This document shows, piece by piece, positions 1 to 8,757 of a DNA stretch of 64,000 nt. The DNA lies in NCBI GenBank assembly GCA_002441005.1, contig DJWO01000014.1, positions 339,693 to 403,692 of the forward strand, written 5' to 3'. Made by a program: the position numbers and the translations under genes. The notes beneath the pieces were generated by a model, which searched no databases, had not been told where the DNA came from, and saw nothing but the letters and a program-made list of their open reading frames with translations. The stretch's first letter is position 1. Each line of letters opens with the position of its first letter. This DNA comes from Candidatus Aminicenantes bacterium UBA6228. Its GTDB lineage: Bacteria; Acidobacteriota; Aminicenantia; Aminicenantales; Saccharicenantaceae.

Positions 1-1162
1 CAGTGGTAAAGACCAGATGCCCGGTCAGGGCTGACTGGATGGCAATCTGAGCTGTTTCCGGGTCGCGAATTTCGCCCACCATGATTTTGTCCGGGTCATG
101 GCGAAGAATTGATCTTAAGCCACGCTCGAAAGTCAGGCCTTTCTTCTCATTGACCTGAATCTGAGTGATACCCTCAATTTGATATTCAACCGGATCTTCA
201 ATGGTGACAATCTTATCTTCAGGCGATTTGATCTCGGTTAAAGCTGCATAGAGAGTGGTGGTTTTCCCGCTGCCGGTCGGGCCGGTGACCAGGATCATCC
301 CATAAGGCTGGACGATATACCGCCTGAATTTTCTTAGAATTTCATCAGAAAAGCCAAGCAAATCAAGCCTCAACTCGGCAAAAGCTTCGGTGATCATTTC
401 CTTATCGAGGATTCTGATGACGGCGTCTTCGCCATAAATACAAGGCATAATCGAAACCCGGAAATCAATCGTTTTATCTTTAATTTTGAGCCGGAACCGG
501 CCATCCTGGGGCACCCGCCGCTCGGAAATGTCCAGGTCAGACATAATTTTTATCCTGGAAATAATCAGCGATTGAAATTGCCGGTCAATAGGTTCCATGG
601 CTTCAGTCAAAACACCATCGATCCTGAATTTTATCCGGACAACATTCTCTTTCGACTCGATATGAATATCACTAGCCCTTTTTTGAACGGCAGTAAAAAT
701 GATGGTATTGACCAGTTTGATGATCGAGCCATCCTGTTCGGTGAGTTTCTCAATGGTAATAACGTCCTCTTCTTCGCCACTCTCCTTTTCTACCACCTGG
801 TGAATAAAACCCTCAGTTGCTTCTTTGAGGACCTGAGAAGCCGTCTCGCTGCGCCGCAGGGCTTCCTGTACAGCTCTCAGGCTGGCGGCATAGACCGCCA
901 CCTTCCGGCTGAAAAAAGTCTCAATGCTGTCAATGGCTGCCAGATCGGAGGGATCGGCCATGGCTATTTTTAAGACCCGGCCATCATCCTCCAGAGGCAC
1001 AAAATTATAGTGATACAAAAAATCAACTGGAAAAGATTGAACCAGCTCCCGGTTTAGTTCAAAACTCCCCAGGTCAAGATAATTAACATGATATTTTTCG
1101 GCCAGGCGCCTGGCTTCATTTTCTTCGGCCTGAAGCAACCCGTCAATGTCGCCTTTGGTCAC
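1..1162 (-). CDS. GspE/PilB-type secretion or pilus assembly ATPase (partial, 3' end outside window)
   Basis: Cytoplasmic hexameric ATPase that powers type II secretion or type IV pilus extension. About 387 codons are visible; the C-terminus runs off the left edge. An N-terminal MshEN-like domain occupies roughly residues 1-130, followed by the family N2 region and the ATPase core. Walker A (GPTGSGKTTT) lies near residues 290-300, followed by an Asp-box region and the Walker B-like MVGEIRDPETA near residue 360. I chose the GTG at 1162 because AGGAG lies 6-8 bases upstream and translation then begins V-T-K-G-D-I-D, typical of the family; no ATG gives a full N-terminus. It lies 16 bases downstream of the gspF/pilC gene, so the two are co-transcribed. 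The sequence alone does not decide between GspE and PilB. Confidence 0.95.
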   Translation of the reverse strand, partial: MTKGDIDGLLQAEENEARRLAEKYHVNYLDLGSFELNRELVQSFPVDFLYHYNFVPLEDDGRVLKIAMADPSDLAAIDSIETFFSRKVAVYAASLRAVQEALRRSETASQVLKEATEGFIHQVVEKESGEEEDVITIEKLTEQDGSIIKLVNTIIFTAVQKRASDIHIESKENVVRIKFRIDGVLTEAMEPIDRQFQSLIISRIKIMSDLDISERRVPQDGRFRLKIKDKTIDFRVSIMPCIYGEDAVIRILDKEMITEAFAELRLDLLGFSDEILRKFRRYIVQPYGMILVTGPTGSGKTTTLYAALTEIKSPEDKIVTIEDPVEYQIEGITQIQVNEKKGLTFERGLRSILRHDPDKIMVGEIRDPETAQIAIQSALTGHLVFTT

Positions 1163-1178
1163 GGCTATCTCCTTTTTG

Positions 1179-2381
1179 TTACCTGGTTATTCTAACGATA
1201 TTAAAAATTGGCAAATAAATCGAAAGAATCATCACCGCTGCCACTAGTCCGATAAAAATGATGATCACCGGCTCGATCAGAGAAACCAGCGTTTGTATTT
1301 TATCGCGCAAAGCCTGATCATAAAAATCAGCCACTTCACTTAACATGCCGGGCAAATTAGCCGAGCTTTCACCAATCCGGATCATATCGGTGGCCAGAGG
1401 CGGAAAAATTCCAGCACTGGCCAGAGAATCATAAAGACTCTGCCCGCTGGTCAGTTTTTCTGCCACCGTTTCGAGCCTGGAGGAAATATAGCGGTTAGTC
1501 ACGGCCAGCCTGGCCACATTGACCGAGGGGACCAGAGTAATGCCGGCTTCCAGCAGCAACCCGAGAGTCCGGCTGTAAAGAGACACAGCTGAATCCTGAA
1601 CTAAATAACGAGAGTAAGGCAGATGAAGTTTCAGCCGGTCATTCAAAATCATAAACTCCGGCCGGCGGCGCAAACTAATTATGGCCAGGACGATTACTAT
1701 CACCAACAGCACCAGCCAGAGCAGGTTTTTCTGCAAAAAGGTAGCCAGAGAGATTAAGCCCCTGGTTATAGCCGGCAGTTGAGCCCCAAAATCAGCATAA
1801 AAAGAAGCAAATCTGGGCAAAACTAAAACGACCAGAATGCCAATCAGGATTAGCGAAAATATGATCAGCAGAGTTGGATAGAGAAGTGCTGACCGGACCC
1901 TGGTGCGGGTTTGCGTTATGACTTGAGCATATTCGAGGTAACGCTTGATCGACCCGGGAAGGTTGCCGCTTCTTTCCCCGGCCAGGAGAGAAGCTGTATA
2001 AACCTTGGAAAACAGGTGTTCGTAGGGAGAAAAAGCTTCCGACAGCGTCCGGCCTTTTCTGATTTCCTCCTCCACCTGGCCGACAATTTCCCTCAGGTAG
2101 GGATTTTCAATTCTTTTTTCCATCAGTTCCAGGCTCTTTAGGACCGGATAGCCAGCTTTGAGCATAGCCACCAGTTCCTGATTAAAAAGAATAAACTCCT
2201 GCTGCTTGATTTTGCGGCGAGATAAACGAAGGCGGCCGAGACTTATTTCTTTCCGGATAGACAGGACATAGAGCCCCTCCGCTTCCAGATGTTTACGGCA
2301 TTCAGCTGGCGAGGCGGCCCTGATTGTTTCCCTGACAATTCGCCCCTCAGGAGTTATAAGACGGCAGAAATAACCAGGCAT
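1179..2381 (-). CDS. GspF/PilC inner-membrane platform protein
   Basis: Polytopic inner-membrane platform protein of type II secretion or type IV pilus machines, partner of the GspE/PilB ATPase encoded just downstream. The 400-residue length is normal. A short N-terminal cytoplasmic segment precedes two GspF domains, each followed by strongly hydrophobic segments: around residues 165-230, and a C-terminal helix near 370-395 ending IYLPIFNIV, a typical family ending. The second domain has the usual E-x-G-I-T-L and SGQSL-like stretches. The order gspF then ATPase, with a 16-base gap, implies one operon transcribed leftward from the promoter at 2413-2441. No pilin gene is visible inside the window. 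Confidence 0.95.
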   Translation of the reverse strand: MPGYFCRLITPEGRIVRETIRAASPAECRKHLEAEGLYVLSIRKEISLGRLRLSRRKIKQQEFILFNQELVAMLKAGYPVLKSLELMEKRIENPYLREIVGQVEEEIRKGRTLSEAFSPYEHLFSKVYTASLLAGERSGNLPGSIKRYLEYAQVITQTRTRVRSALLYPTLLIIFSLILIGILVVLVLPRFASFYADFGAQLPAITRGLISLATFLQKNLLWLVLLVIVIVLAIISLRRRPEFMILNDRLKLHLPYSRYLVQDSAVSLYSRTLGLLLEAGITLVPSVNVARLAVTNRYISSRLETVAEKLTSGQSLYDSLASAGIFPPLATDMIRIGESSANLPGMLSEVADFYDQALRDKIQTLVSLIEPVIIIFIGLVAAVMILSIYLPIFNIVRITR

Positions 2382-2412
2382 TTACCTTCTCAATCTTTGC
2401 CTTTCAGTCGTT

Positions 2413-2441
2413 ATCTTAAGATAGCCTGAAGCTATTGTCAA
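2413..2441 (-). promoter_or_regulatory. Sigma-70-type promoter for the gspF-ATPase operon
   Basis: On the minus strand TTGACA (2441-2436), a 17-base spacer and TAAGAT (2418-2413) form a near-consensus promoter about 30 bases ahead of the gspF start. The -35 box lies inside a perfect 14-bp palindrome, TTGTCAATTGACAA (2435-2448), which could be an operator. Confidence 0.6.
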
Positions 2442-2612
2442 TTGACAACTGCCTGGCCAGGGTTTGACCCAAGTGTCCTTCACCGGCCTGAAAAACCTAA
2501 GTTAATAAAAAACCATCAGGCTGGTCAGACCCTGTCATCAATAGATGTTCACTTAATGACTTAAGGTGGCCAGGAGGATAAGGGTTTCAAAAAATAAATT
2601 TTTTAAAAATAG

Positions 2613-2646
2613 TTGACAAATGTCATAAATTGTATTATGTTGTCAA
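2613..2646 (+). promoter_or_regulatory. Promoter and dyad operator candidate of the XRE gene
   Basis: TTGACAA (2613-2619) and TTGTCAA (2640-2646) form a perfect 7-bp inverted repeat. Inside the left arm, TGACA-AA-TGTCA (2614-2625) is a second, tighter dyad. TTGACA (2613-2618) can act as a -35 box, with TTATGT (2635-2640, spacing 16) as a weak -10. The whole structure sits 30-60 bases ahead of the XRE start, as expected for autoregulation by a helix-turn-helix protein. Confidence 0.5.
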
Positions 2647-2675
2647 CCAGAAGAGGGTCTTAAAAGGAAGCATGT

Positions 2676-3944
2676 ATGGGAACATCTAACGACAGATCAA
2701 AGGTGGATGCGACCTTCCCGTTAAGGTTGAGAGCAGCCCGTTTGAAGGCCGGCCTTAGTCTCGAGGACCTGGCCTGCAAGCTCGGGGGAATAGTCAGCCG
2801 CCAGGCCATTGCCAAGTATGAAAAGGGCCTGGCCGCCCCATCTCCCGAAGTCCTTGAACACCTCCTCCAGGTCCTCGAGATCCCGGCTCCACCTGAAGAG
2901 GTCACTTCTTTAAGTTGTTTCACAGATAATTTTAGAGCTCGAAATGTTTCTTATAAAAGAAAAAGTAATACTGCCAGGCAAGACCTCAACTTGAAAAAAA
3001 CCGGGGCTGACAACCAGCTAGCTGAAGACAAAAAGCTGGAGTGGTTGGAACCGACTCGGGTTTATTTTTGCCTCAATAGACAGGACCTTCAGCCGGCCAA
3101 CATTCAAAAGGATAAGGAAAAAGAATCATTTATCTTCCGCTGCGGTTTGAAGCTTAGCTCGAAACAACTTACTGCCCTGAGAGTCCAGATCGCAGAAAAG
3201 ATGGAAAAATATCTCCGTCTTGAATCGCTGCTTAAGGCAGAACTTAAGTTCACGGTTGGATTGAGCAATTCTTCCCTTGCCAACCCTGACCAAACTGAAC
3301 AGGCTGCCGGGGAATTACGCCAGCTCTGGGATCTGGGAACTGGCCCGGTAGTCAATATTCTAACTTTTCTTGAAGACCGGGGAATAAAAATTTTTAGGTT
3401 AGCCGGTCCGGAAGGTTTTGAAAGCTGTTCTGGATTCTATCTTGACTCACCTTTTATTGCCGTCAATGACAACCTGCCGGTTGACCGGCTAAGATTTAAA
3501 ACCTCAACTGAGCTGGCTCAGATTTTATTTGGTTTCTCTGAAGATCCAGCGCAGTCGAAACTCTATAACCGCTGGGCGGCGGCTTTTTTAATGCCGGCCA
3601 GGAAGCTCGAAGAATATTTTTTGCCGGCTGGCCGGAAAATTGCCCTGAGTGAGCTGGCCGAAATAAAATTGCGCTATGGAATTTCTTTGCAGGCCATCAT
3701 GTACCGGGCTTATGATCTTGGCCTGATAACCGAGCGGCGGTTAAGAGCCTTTAGAGAATTGCTCAATCAAAAAGGCTGGCTGACTAAAGAACCAGTGGCT
3801 TACCGGGGCGAAGAGTTCCCTCAGCGGTTTAAAAGACTGATTCATTATGCTATCTCCTCAGAAATTCTTGACCTTAAAACAGCCGCTTCTTTGGCCGAAA
3901 CTACGCCGGAAGATTTGTGCCAGGAGATTGGAGACATTTTTTAA
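2676..3944 (+). CDS. XRE-family regulator with degenerate ImmA/IrrE-like domain
   Basis: DNA-binding regulator of 422 residues. Residues about 11-67 form an XRE helix-turn-helix (RAARLKAGLSLEDLA ... SRQAIAKYEKG). The middle and C-terminal part resembles the ImmA/IrrE-like region fused to XRE domains in HigA/antitoxin-like and phage-type regulators, with the pattern R-x-R-F followed by the helix that normally carries HExxH. Here the helix reads T278-E279-L280-A281-Q282: both zinc-binding histidines are gone and only the glutamate remains, so proteolytic activity is unlikely. Start: ATG 2676 has AGGA about 7 bases upstream; an ATG four bases earlier (2672) is in another frame. The dyad at 2613-2646 suggests self-regulation. 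The ARPP-1-like gene follows after 150 bases. Confidence 0.85.
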   Translation: MGTSNDRSKVDATFPLRLRAARLKAGLSLEDLACKLGGIVSRQAIAKYEKGLAAPSPEVLEHLLQVLEIPAPPEEVTSLSCFTDNFRARNVSYKRKSNTARQDLNLKKTGADNQLAEDKKLEWLEPTRVYFCLNRQDLQPANIQKDKEKESFIFRCGLKLSSKQLTALRVQIAEKMEKYLRLESLLKAELKFTVGLSNSSLANPDQTEQAAGELRQLWDLGTGPVVNILTFLEDRGIKIFRLAGPEGFESCSGFYLDSPFIAVNDNLPVDRLRFKTSTELAQILFGFSEDPAQSKLYNRWAAAFLMPARKLEEYFLPAGRKIALSELAEIKLRYGISLQAIMYRAYDLGLITERRLRAFRELLNQKGWLTKEPVAYRGEEFPQRFKRLIHYAISSEILDLKTAASLAETTPEDLCQEIGDIF

Positions 3945-4094
3945 CCGGGCCGGGGCCCTGATTACCCTGGCTGTCAGGTTAGAGGGGAGTTGATGATGGG
4001 TTTTATTTTGAACATTCCGCCTTAGCGAAAGAGACAGGAACAGGGGAAATTGACTTAATTTATCAGGTCTTTTTTTGGAAAGAAGGAGTCTATT

Positions 4095-5171
4095 ATGCCA
4101 AAACTTATTGATTCTTATCTTTTAGAAATGGAAATTGGCCAGCCCCAGACAGCTGGAGAGATAGCCGTTTTTCCACTTAAATCCAGCCGGAATCCTGGTC
4201 CTGAGTATATAACTTTAGCCGAGGCCCTGGCCAGCGGCCAATTAACGGTCACCGAGGTCAGCCACGGTGGATCTGTCCCGGAGTTAAAAGCGGTAAATCA
4301 AGGGGGAAAAGCGGTGCTGATGCTGGATGGCGAGGAACTGGTTGGGGCCAAACAAAACCGGGTCCTGAATACTACTATCTGGGTGGCGCCAGGAACCAGC
4401 CTGGTTATTCCGGTTAGCTGCGTGGAAAGAAACCGCTGGTCCGGTCTTCATCATCCCGTAGAGAAATCAGACAATGTGATGGTTCATTCCATGCGGCTTA
4501 AAAAAGTTCAAAGTGTCAATAAGAACTTAGAAAAAAAGGCCGGCTTTAAAAGCGATCAGTCTGAAGTCTGGCGGGAACTGGATAGGGCTTGTTACTTACT
4601 TAACGTGGATTCACCCACCGCTGCCATGAGAGATATTTATGAAAGGCGGAAGACTGAACTAGAAAACTACTTAAAGGCTTTCAGGCCCGTTCCCGGCCAG
4701 CAAGGCTTGCTGGTTTTTTGGGCTGGAAAACCTCTGGGCTGTGATTTCATTTCCAGAGAAGAAGCCCTGGCCAGTTTGTTTCAAAAGCTGCTTAAAAGCT
4801 ACCTGCTCGAAGTCATAATGGTCAGTCAGGATAGAGGAACCGGAGACCAGGAAGGTAAAAGCCAGAAAGTTAAGGGTCCAGCCAGACAGAAACCAACTGT
4901 TCCTGGAATAAAAAAAGCCAGAAACTTCCTGTCCAAAGCGGCTCAAGCCGAAGAGAAAAGATATAAAGCTACCGGTTCAGGTCAAGCCTGCCGCTATTGC
5001 CATCAGGATTTAGCCGGGGCTTCGCTGGAAATAGACAATTTTATTCCCCATTTTGTTTTTTTAGCCACCGAAAAAGGTTCGCGGTTCAGAAATTACCGGA
5101 ATAGAGAAAATTTCTCCGGATTAAGGGACAGGAAAGCCTTCCTTTCCAGAAGTGGAGATGACCTTAAATAA
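4095..5171 (+). CDS. ARPP-1-like (DUF6569-type) domain protein with CxxC extension
   Basis: Soluble protein of 358 residues without signal peptide. Residues about 10-235 match, from memory, the ARPP-1 domain: an FPL start, LTLAEAL, VTEVSHGGSVPEL, LMLDGEELVGAKQNRVLN and IPVSCVERNRW. That family has no established activity; computational surveys of prokaryotic conflict systems place it near rhodanese/phosphatase-type genes. The last ~100 residues are not part of the domain: they are Lys/Arg-rich, carry one CRYCHQD (CxxC) motif and end in a charged tail, so they may be a lineage-specific addition. Start ATG has AGAAGGAG upstream. The nearest gene is the XRE regulator. Function unknown; domain assignment fairly sure. 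Confidence 0.75.
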   Translation: MPKLIDSYLLEMEIGQPQTAGEIAVFPLKSSRNPGPEYITLAEALASGQLTVTEVSHGGSVPELKAVNQGGKAVLMLDGEELVGAKQNRVLNTTIWVAPGTSLVIPVSCVERNRWSGLHHPVEKSDNVMVHSMRLKKVQSVNKNLEKKAGFKSDQSEVWRELDRACYLLNVDSPTAAMRDIYERRKTELENYLKAFRPVPGQQGLLVFWAGKPLGCDFISREEALASLFQKLLKSYLLEVIMVSQDRGTGDQEGKSQKVKGPARQKPTVPGIKKARNFLSKAAQAEEKRYKATGSGQACRYCHQDLAGASLEIDNFIPHFVFLATEKGSRFRNYRNRENFSGLRDRKAFLSRSGDDLK

Positions 5172-5382
5172 GAACCTGAGAGACTGGCCGGATGTAAGCC
5201 GAAGCCTGGAAAGGCCGGGCCAATCGGCGAACTTTTCCTGCCTTGATGGGCCATCGCTTAGATCATTTCCGGCCAATGAACAGGCTCAAATTGCTTATTC
5301 TATTTTGTATCTGATCAGCCTCAATCAGTTTTTCTATAGCAGCCGGTACCAGTCGAAAAGAAAAATTCACCTGATCAACTGA
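5152..5382 (+). CDS. Doubtful 76-residue reading frame
   Basis: An ATG-started frame overlaps the last 20 bases of the ARPP-1-like gene and fills most of the following gap. The product has no signal peptide, no recognisable motif and an ordinary composition. There is no good ribosome site: the preceding sequence is gene-internal. It may be spurious. The remaining 5383-5498 holds no feature I can support before the promoter at 5499. Confidence 0.2.
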   Translation: MEMTLNKNLRDWPDVSRSLERPGQSANFSCLDGPSLRSFPANEQAQIAYSILYLISLNQFFYSSRYQSKRKIHLIN

Positions 5383-5498
5383 CCTATCCGGGGAAAAAGG
5401 TCAGAGTGGAAAAGAGCCGGGTTCAGCCAAAAGTGAGTTAAAAAGGATAGGGAAACCTGGCAGAGACCTCTTAAAACACCTGGCTTCAGGGAAAGGAG

Positions 5499-5527
5499 TT
5501 GACAAGAGCTGATATTAGTCTTATTTA
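5499..5527 (+). promoter_or_regulatory. Sigma-70-type promoter ahead of the small secreted protein
   Basis: TTGACA (5499-5504), 17 bases, TATTTA (5522-5527). The predicted transcription start falls at about 5534, two or three bases before the ATG at 5537, and there is no Shine-Dalgarno sequence. The mRNA may therefore be almost leaderless. Confidence 0.5.
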
Positions 5528-5536
5528 AATATTGTT

Positions 5537-5842
5537 ATGAAGGGAAGAAGGCTAAAGGTCACTTCAATTGTGGTTATAGGGTTGCTTTTTATGTTATCAG
5601 CCTGGTTAGTTTTTGGCCAGGAGGTGGAAAAACAAGAAAAGTCAAGCGTGCCGTCCCAAACCACACCCCCCCAAACCCCGCCCCAGGAGGTTCAAAAACC
5701 AAAACTTGACTATATGAGCACTTTTTTGTCACGTGACACTACACCTCTTGGCTTGAAGGAAGACCAGGAGATCCGCCAGCTTTTGAAGCAGTCGCGTTCA
5801 AAATGGATGGTAAGAGCCGGGGTAAGAAATATCCTGAACTAA
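5537..5842 (+). CDS. Small secreted Pro/Gln-rich protein
   Basis: A 101-residue product I do not recognise. An N-terminal positive stretch (MKGRRLK) and a hydrophobic segment (residues ~8-27, ending LVFGQ) form a signal peptide or anchor. A short low-complexity linker rich in Pro, Gln and Thr (about 35-52) follows, then a charged C-terminal part. No cysteines occur in the mature part. It has its own promoter and lies 65 bases ahead of the large histidine kinase, so a periplasmic accessory role for that sensor is possible but is only inferred from position. Coding potential is supported by the signal peptide and promoter rather than by homology. Confidence 0.6.
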   Translation: MKGRRLKVTSIVVIGLLFMLSAWLVFGQEVEKQEKSSVPSQTTPPQTPPQEVQKPKLDYMSTFLSRDTTPLGLKEDQEIRQLLKQSRSKWMVRAGVRNILN

Positions 5843-5856
5843 ATTTTTTTGGATTC

Positions 5857-5885
5857 TTGATTCATTTTTTTGGATTTACTATATT
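5857..5885 (+). promoter_or_regulatory. Sigma-70-type promoter ahead of the histidine kinase
   Basis: TTGATT (5857-5862), 17 bases, TATATT (5880-5885), ending 22 bases before the kinase ATG. It gives the two-component pair a promoter separate from that of the upstream small gene. Confidence 0.5.
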
Positions 5886-5907
5886 ATCCTTATAAGACAG
5901 CAGGTTC

Positions 5908-8757
5908 ATGAAGAGATCTTCTGGTTTTTATTTTTTCCTGTTAAGCGTGACTCTCCTGACTGTTCTTGGCTTCATCAATATCTCCCGCAAACTGGCCTGG
6001 AAAGAACCATACGACGGAGTTATCTGGGCAGAGGGATCGAATGGCCTGATTGCTGAAAAAGTCTCCGAAAACAGCCCGGCCTATCTGTCGGGCATCAAGC
6101 CTGGCGATATTCTCTTCTCCATCAATAGCACTCCGATCAGGAACCGGATTGAATACGTTAAAATGCTCTGGGTGCTGGATCGCCTGGAACAAAAGGCACT
6201 CTATCAGATAGGAAGAGAAGGGACCATCCTGGCTCCTTCGTTCTATTTAGAAAAAAAGGGAGTCAGCTCAAGCTATGTTTATCTGATGCTGCTCGGATTA
6301 ACCACTCTGGCCATCAGCCTGATTGTTTTCATCAATTCCAGAAGGAAATTTTCCAGTCTCTATCTGTTTTTTTACCTGGTTTTGCTATCTCTATATTCAT
6401 TCTATGTCTTTTCTCCAACTGGCCAGATGGATTCGCTTGACCAGATATTTTTCTGGCTGGATAAAATAGCCATTATTGCTTTCCCTCCTCTTCTTTTAAA
6501 TTTCTTCTTTATCTTCCCCCAAAAAAAAGAGATCATTGCTCATCCCGGGGTTCTGGCCCTGTTCTATCTTCCCGGTTCTATCTTGCTTTTGGCTAATATC
6601 TGCCTGGTAGCCGTCTTTCAGTCAAAACTGGGTGACGCCCAGATACTGAATTACCAGAGAATTCTGGACAAGGGTGAGTTATTTCACCTGGCCACTTATA
6701 GCCTTATAGCCCTGTTCATGATCATTTACGATGCCATCAGTACCAGGAACCTTTATATCAAAAACCAGCTTAAGTGGATAGCTGGAGGCCTGGGGCTGGG
6801 AGCCTTGCCTTTTTCTATCTTTTATATTCTACCTTTCCTGCGAAATGCCCTGCCGTCATCAGCCGGCCAGCTCAGTGTACTTTTTCAGATTTTTGTGCCG
6901 GTCACTCTGGCTTATTCAATTTCCCGTTACCGGTTAATGGACTTTGAGGTTCTGGTTAAAAAGGGCTTGACTCTGATTATTTCCTTCACTCTGATCGCCC
7001 TGGTCTATTTTCTGGTCAGCTCTCAAACTGAGTTGTTCTCAGAAAACAGGCTAAATGCCATTTTACTTGGTTTGCTGGCTATCATCCTGGGAGCAACTCT
7101 TTTCACTCCTCTATCAGAAATGGTTCAGACTCTGGTTGACCGGGTAATTTACAGGCGAAGTTATGAATACCGCCGGACTTTGCTGCTTATTTCGAGCCAG
7201 CTAAACCGGGAAAGAGATCTTAACCGCCTGGTCAGCTATCTGGTTGAAACTATATCGAAGGCGCTTTCCCTGAAAAGCCTGGGGCTTTTTCTGGCGCGAG
7301 AAGAGCGGCCAGACGAGTTTTACCTTCTTCGGGCGGCAGGGGAACCTTATCTGACTTTGCCTGTTGTGCAGTTAAGTCCGGCCGAAAGTCAGGAGCTACA
7401 AAAAACGGAGTTTATATCTTTCTTGCCTGGAACTGAAACGCCGGCTCTGGCTGGTATTTTTACTTCTCTTAAGGATAAAGGGTTCAATAACTTCTTGCCT
7501 CTCAAGCTGGAGAACAGAATAATTGGTTTTCTGGCTCTCGGGGATAAAATTGACGGTTCTTTTCTTTCGGGTGAAGACCGGGAACTTCTCCGGACAATTT
7601 CGCCTTCCGTTACTTTAGCCTTGGAAAATGCCTATCTCTATAACCAGGAAATTATCCGCTCCCAGGAACTGCAACGTCTTAAAGATTATAGCGATAACAT
7701 TATCGAGAGCCTGACCGTGGGTGTGGCCGTCATTGATGAGAGTGGACTGGTCACCGGCTGGAACCGGGTCCTGGAACAGCAGTTTGGCCTGAGCCGTTCT
7801 CAGGCTTTAAACCGCCATCTATCTGAGGTTATTGGTTTAGAGAACTTCCAGGCTATTTTTCCTCCAGAAACCCAGGCAGAATACCAGCTGCTGAGCGAAA
7901 TTACTCTGACCACCGCCCCCGGCCAGAAAAAAATCTTTGATGTGGCCAGAACACCTTTGCTTGATAACCATTTCCGGGCCTATGGGACCATTATCGTTTT
8001 TGAAGATATAACTGAGAAAATCGGGCTGCAGCAGCAAATGGTGACCTCCGAAAAACTGGCTTCTATTGGCCTGCTCTCGGCCGGCGTCGCTCATGAGATT
8101 AACACCCCGCTGACCGGTATTTCCAGCTATGTCCAGATACTTCAAAAAAAACTGACTGAAACTAACTATCTTCAGATCCTGAAAAAGATAGAAGATCAAA
8201 CTGACCGGGTCAGCAAGATAGTCAAAAACCTGCTGAGCTTTTCCCGCAATCCCGCCGACCTGGCCTTCCACCGGATTGACCTCAAAGAGAGCCTCGAAGA
8301 AATTATTTCTCTCATTGACTACCGGCTAAAAAGCTTGAATATTAACCTTTCCCTGGACTTAAAGCCAGTCATCATTTACGCCCAGAGAGAAAGGCTCCAA
8401 CAGGTTTTTATTAATATCATTCTTAATGCTCTGGATGCTATGCCGGGCGGCGGGCAGCTGACCATCCAGACCAGACAGCAGGAAGCCCGGGCCATAATCA
8501 AAATAACTGATACCGGCCTGGGCATCAAGCCTGAACATTTGCCCAGAATTTTTGACCCATTTTTTACCACCAAAGGAATAGGCAAAGGGACAGGCCTGGG
8601 TCTGTCCATCAGCTTTGCCATTGTCAAAGAACACGAAGGGCAAATCCTGGTAGACAGCCAGGTTGGTCAGGGGACAACTTTTACCATCATTTTGCCGGCC
8701 AACCTGTCCGAAAAAAACTTAAGGCCAGCTAATCCAGGAGGAATTGGTCATGAATGA
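5908..8757 (+). CDS. PDZ-7TM-GAF-PAS sensor histidine kinase (NtrB-like core)
   Basis: Membrane sensor kinase of 949 residues. A first transmembrane helix (~5-25) leads to an extracytoplasmic PDZ-like domain (~30-105, with NSPAYLSGIKPGDILFSIN). Seven or so further membrane helices span ~118-390. Then come a GAF domain (~425-570), a PAS domain (~590-705), HisKA with phospho-acceptor His729 in AGVAHEINTPLTG, and HATPase_c with the N box (NIILNALDAM), DTGLGI and GKGTGLGLS motifs. All catalytic motifs are intact. The core is of the NtrB/AtoS type and the next gene is its NtrC-type partner, overlapping by 8 bases. A PDZ domain as the sensory head suggests detection of a peptide or protein C-terminus in the periplasm; this is inference. 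Confidence 0.93.
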   Translation: MKRSSGFYFFLLSVTLLTVLGFINISRKLAWKEPYDGVIWAEGSNGLIAEKVSENSPAYLSGIKPGDILFSINSTPIRNRIEYVKMLWVLDRLEQKALYQIGREGTILAPSFYLEKKGVSSSYVYLMLLGLTTLAISLIVFINSRRKFSSLYLFFYLVLLSLYSFYVFSPTGQMDSLDQIFFWLDKIAIIAFPPLLLNFFFIFPQKKEIIAHPGVLALFYLPGSILLLANICLVAVFQSKLGDAQILNYQRILDKGELFHLATYSLIALFMIIYDAISTRNLYIKNQLKWIAGGLGLGALPFSIFYILPFLRNALPSSAGQLSVLFQIFVPVTLAYSISRYRLMDFEVLVKKGLTLIISFTLIALVYFLVSSQTELFSENRLNAILLGLLAIILGATLFTPLSEMVQTLVDRVIYRRSYEYRRTLLLISSQLNRERDLNRLVSYLVETISKALSLKSLGLFLAREERPDEFYLLRAAGEPYLTLPVVQLSPAESQELQKTEFISFLPGTETPALAGIFTSLKDKGFNNFLPLKLENRIIGFLALGDKIDGSFLSGEDRELLRTISPSVTLALENAYLYNQEIIRSQELQRLKDYSDNIIESLTVGVAVIDESGLVTGWNRVLEQQFGLSRSQALNRHLSEVIGLENFQAIFPPETQAEYQLLSEITLTTAPGQKKIFDVARTPLLDNHFRAYGTIIVFEDITEKIGLQQQMVTSEKLASIGLLSAGVAHEINTPLTGISSYVQILQKKLTETNYLQILKKIEDQTDRVSKIVKNLLSFSRNPADLAFHRIDLKESLEEIISLIDYRLKSLNINLSLDLKPVIIYAQRERLQQVFINIILNALDAMPGGGQLTIQTRQQEARAIIKITDTGLGIKPEHLPRIFDPFFTTKGIGKGTGLGLSISFAIVKEHEGQILVDSQVGQGTTFTIILPANLSEKNLRPANPGGIGHE

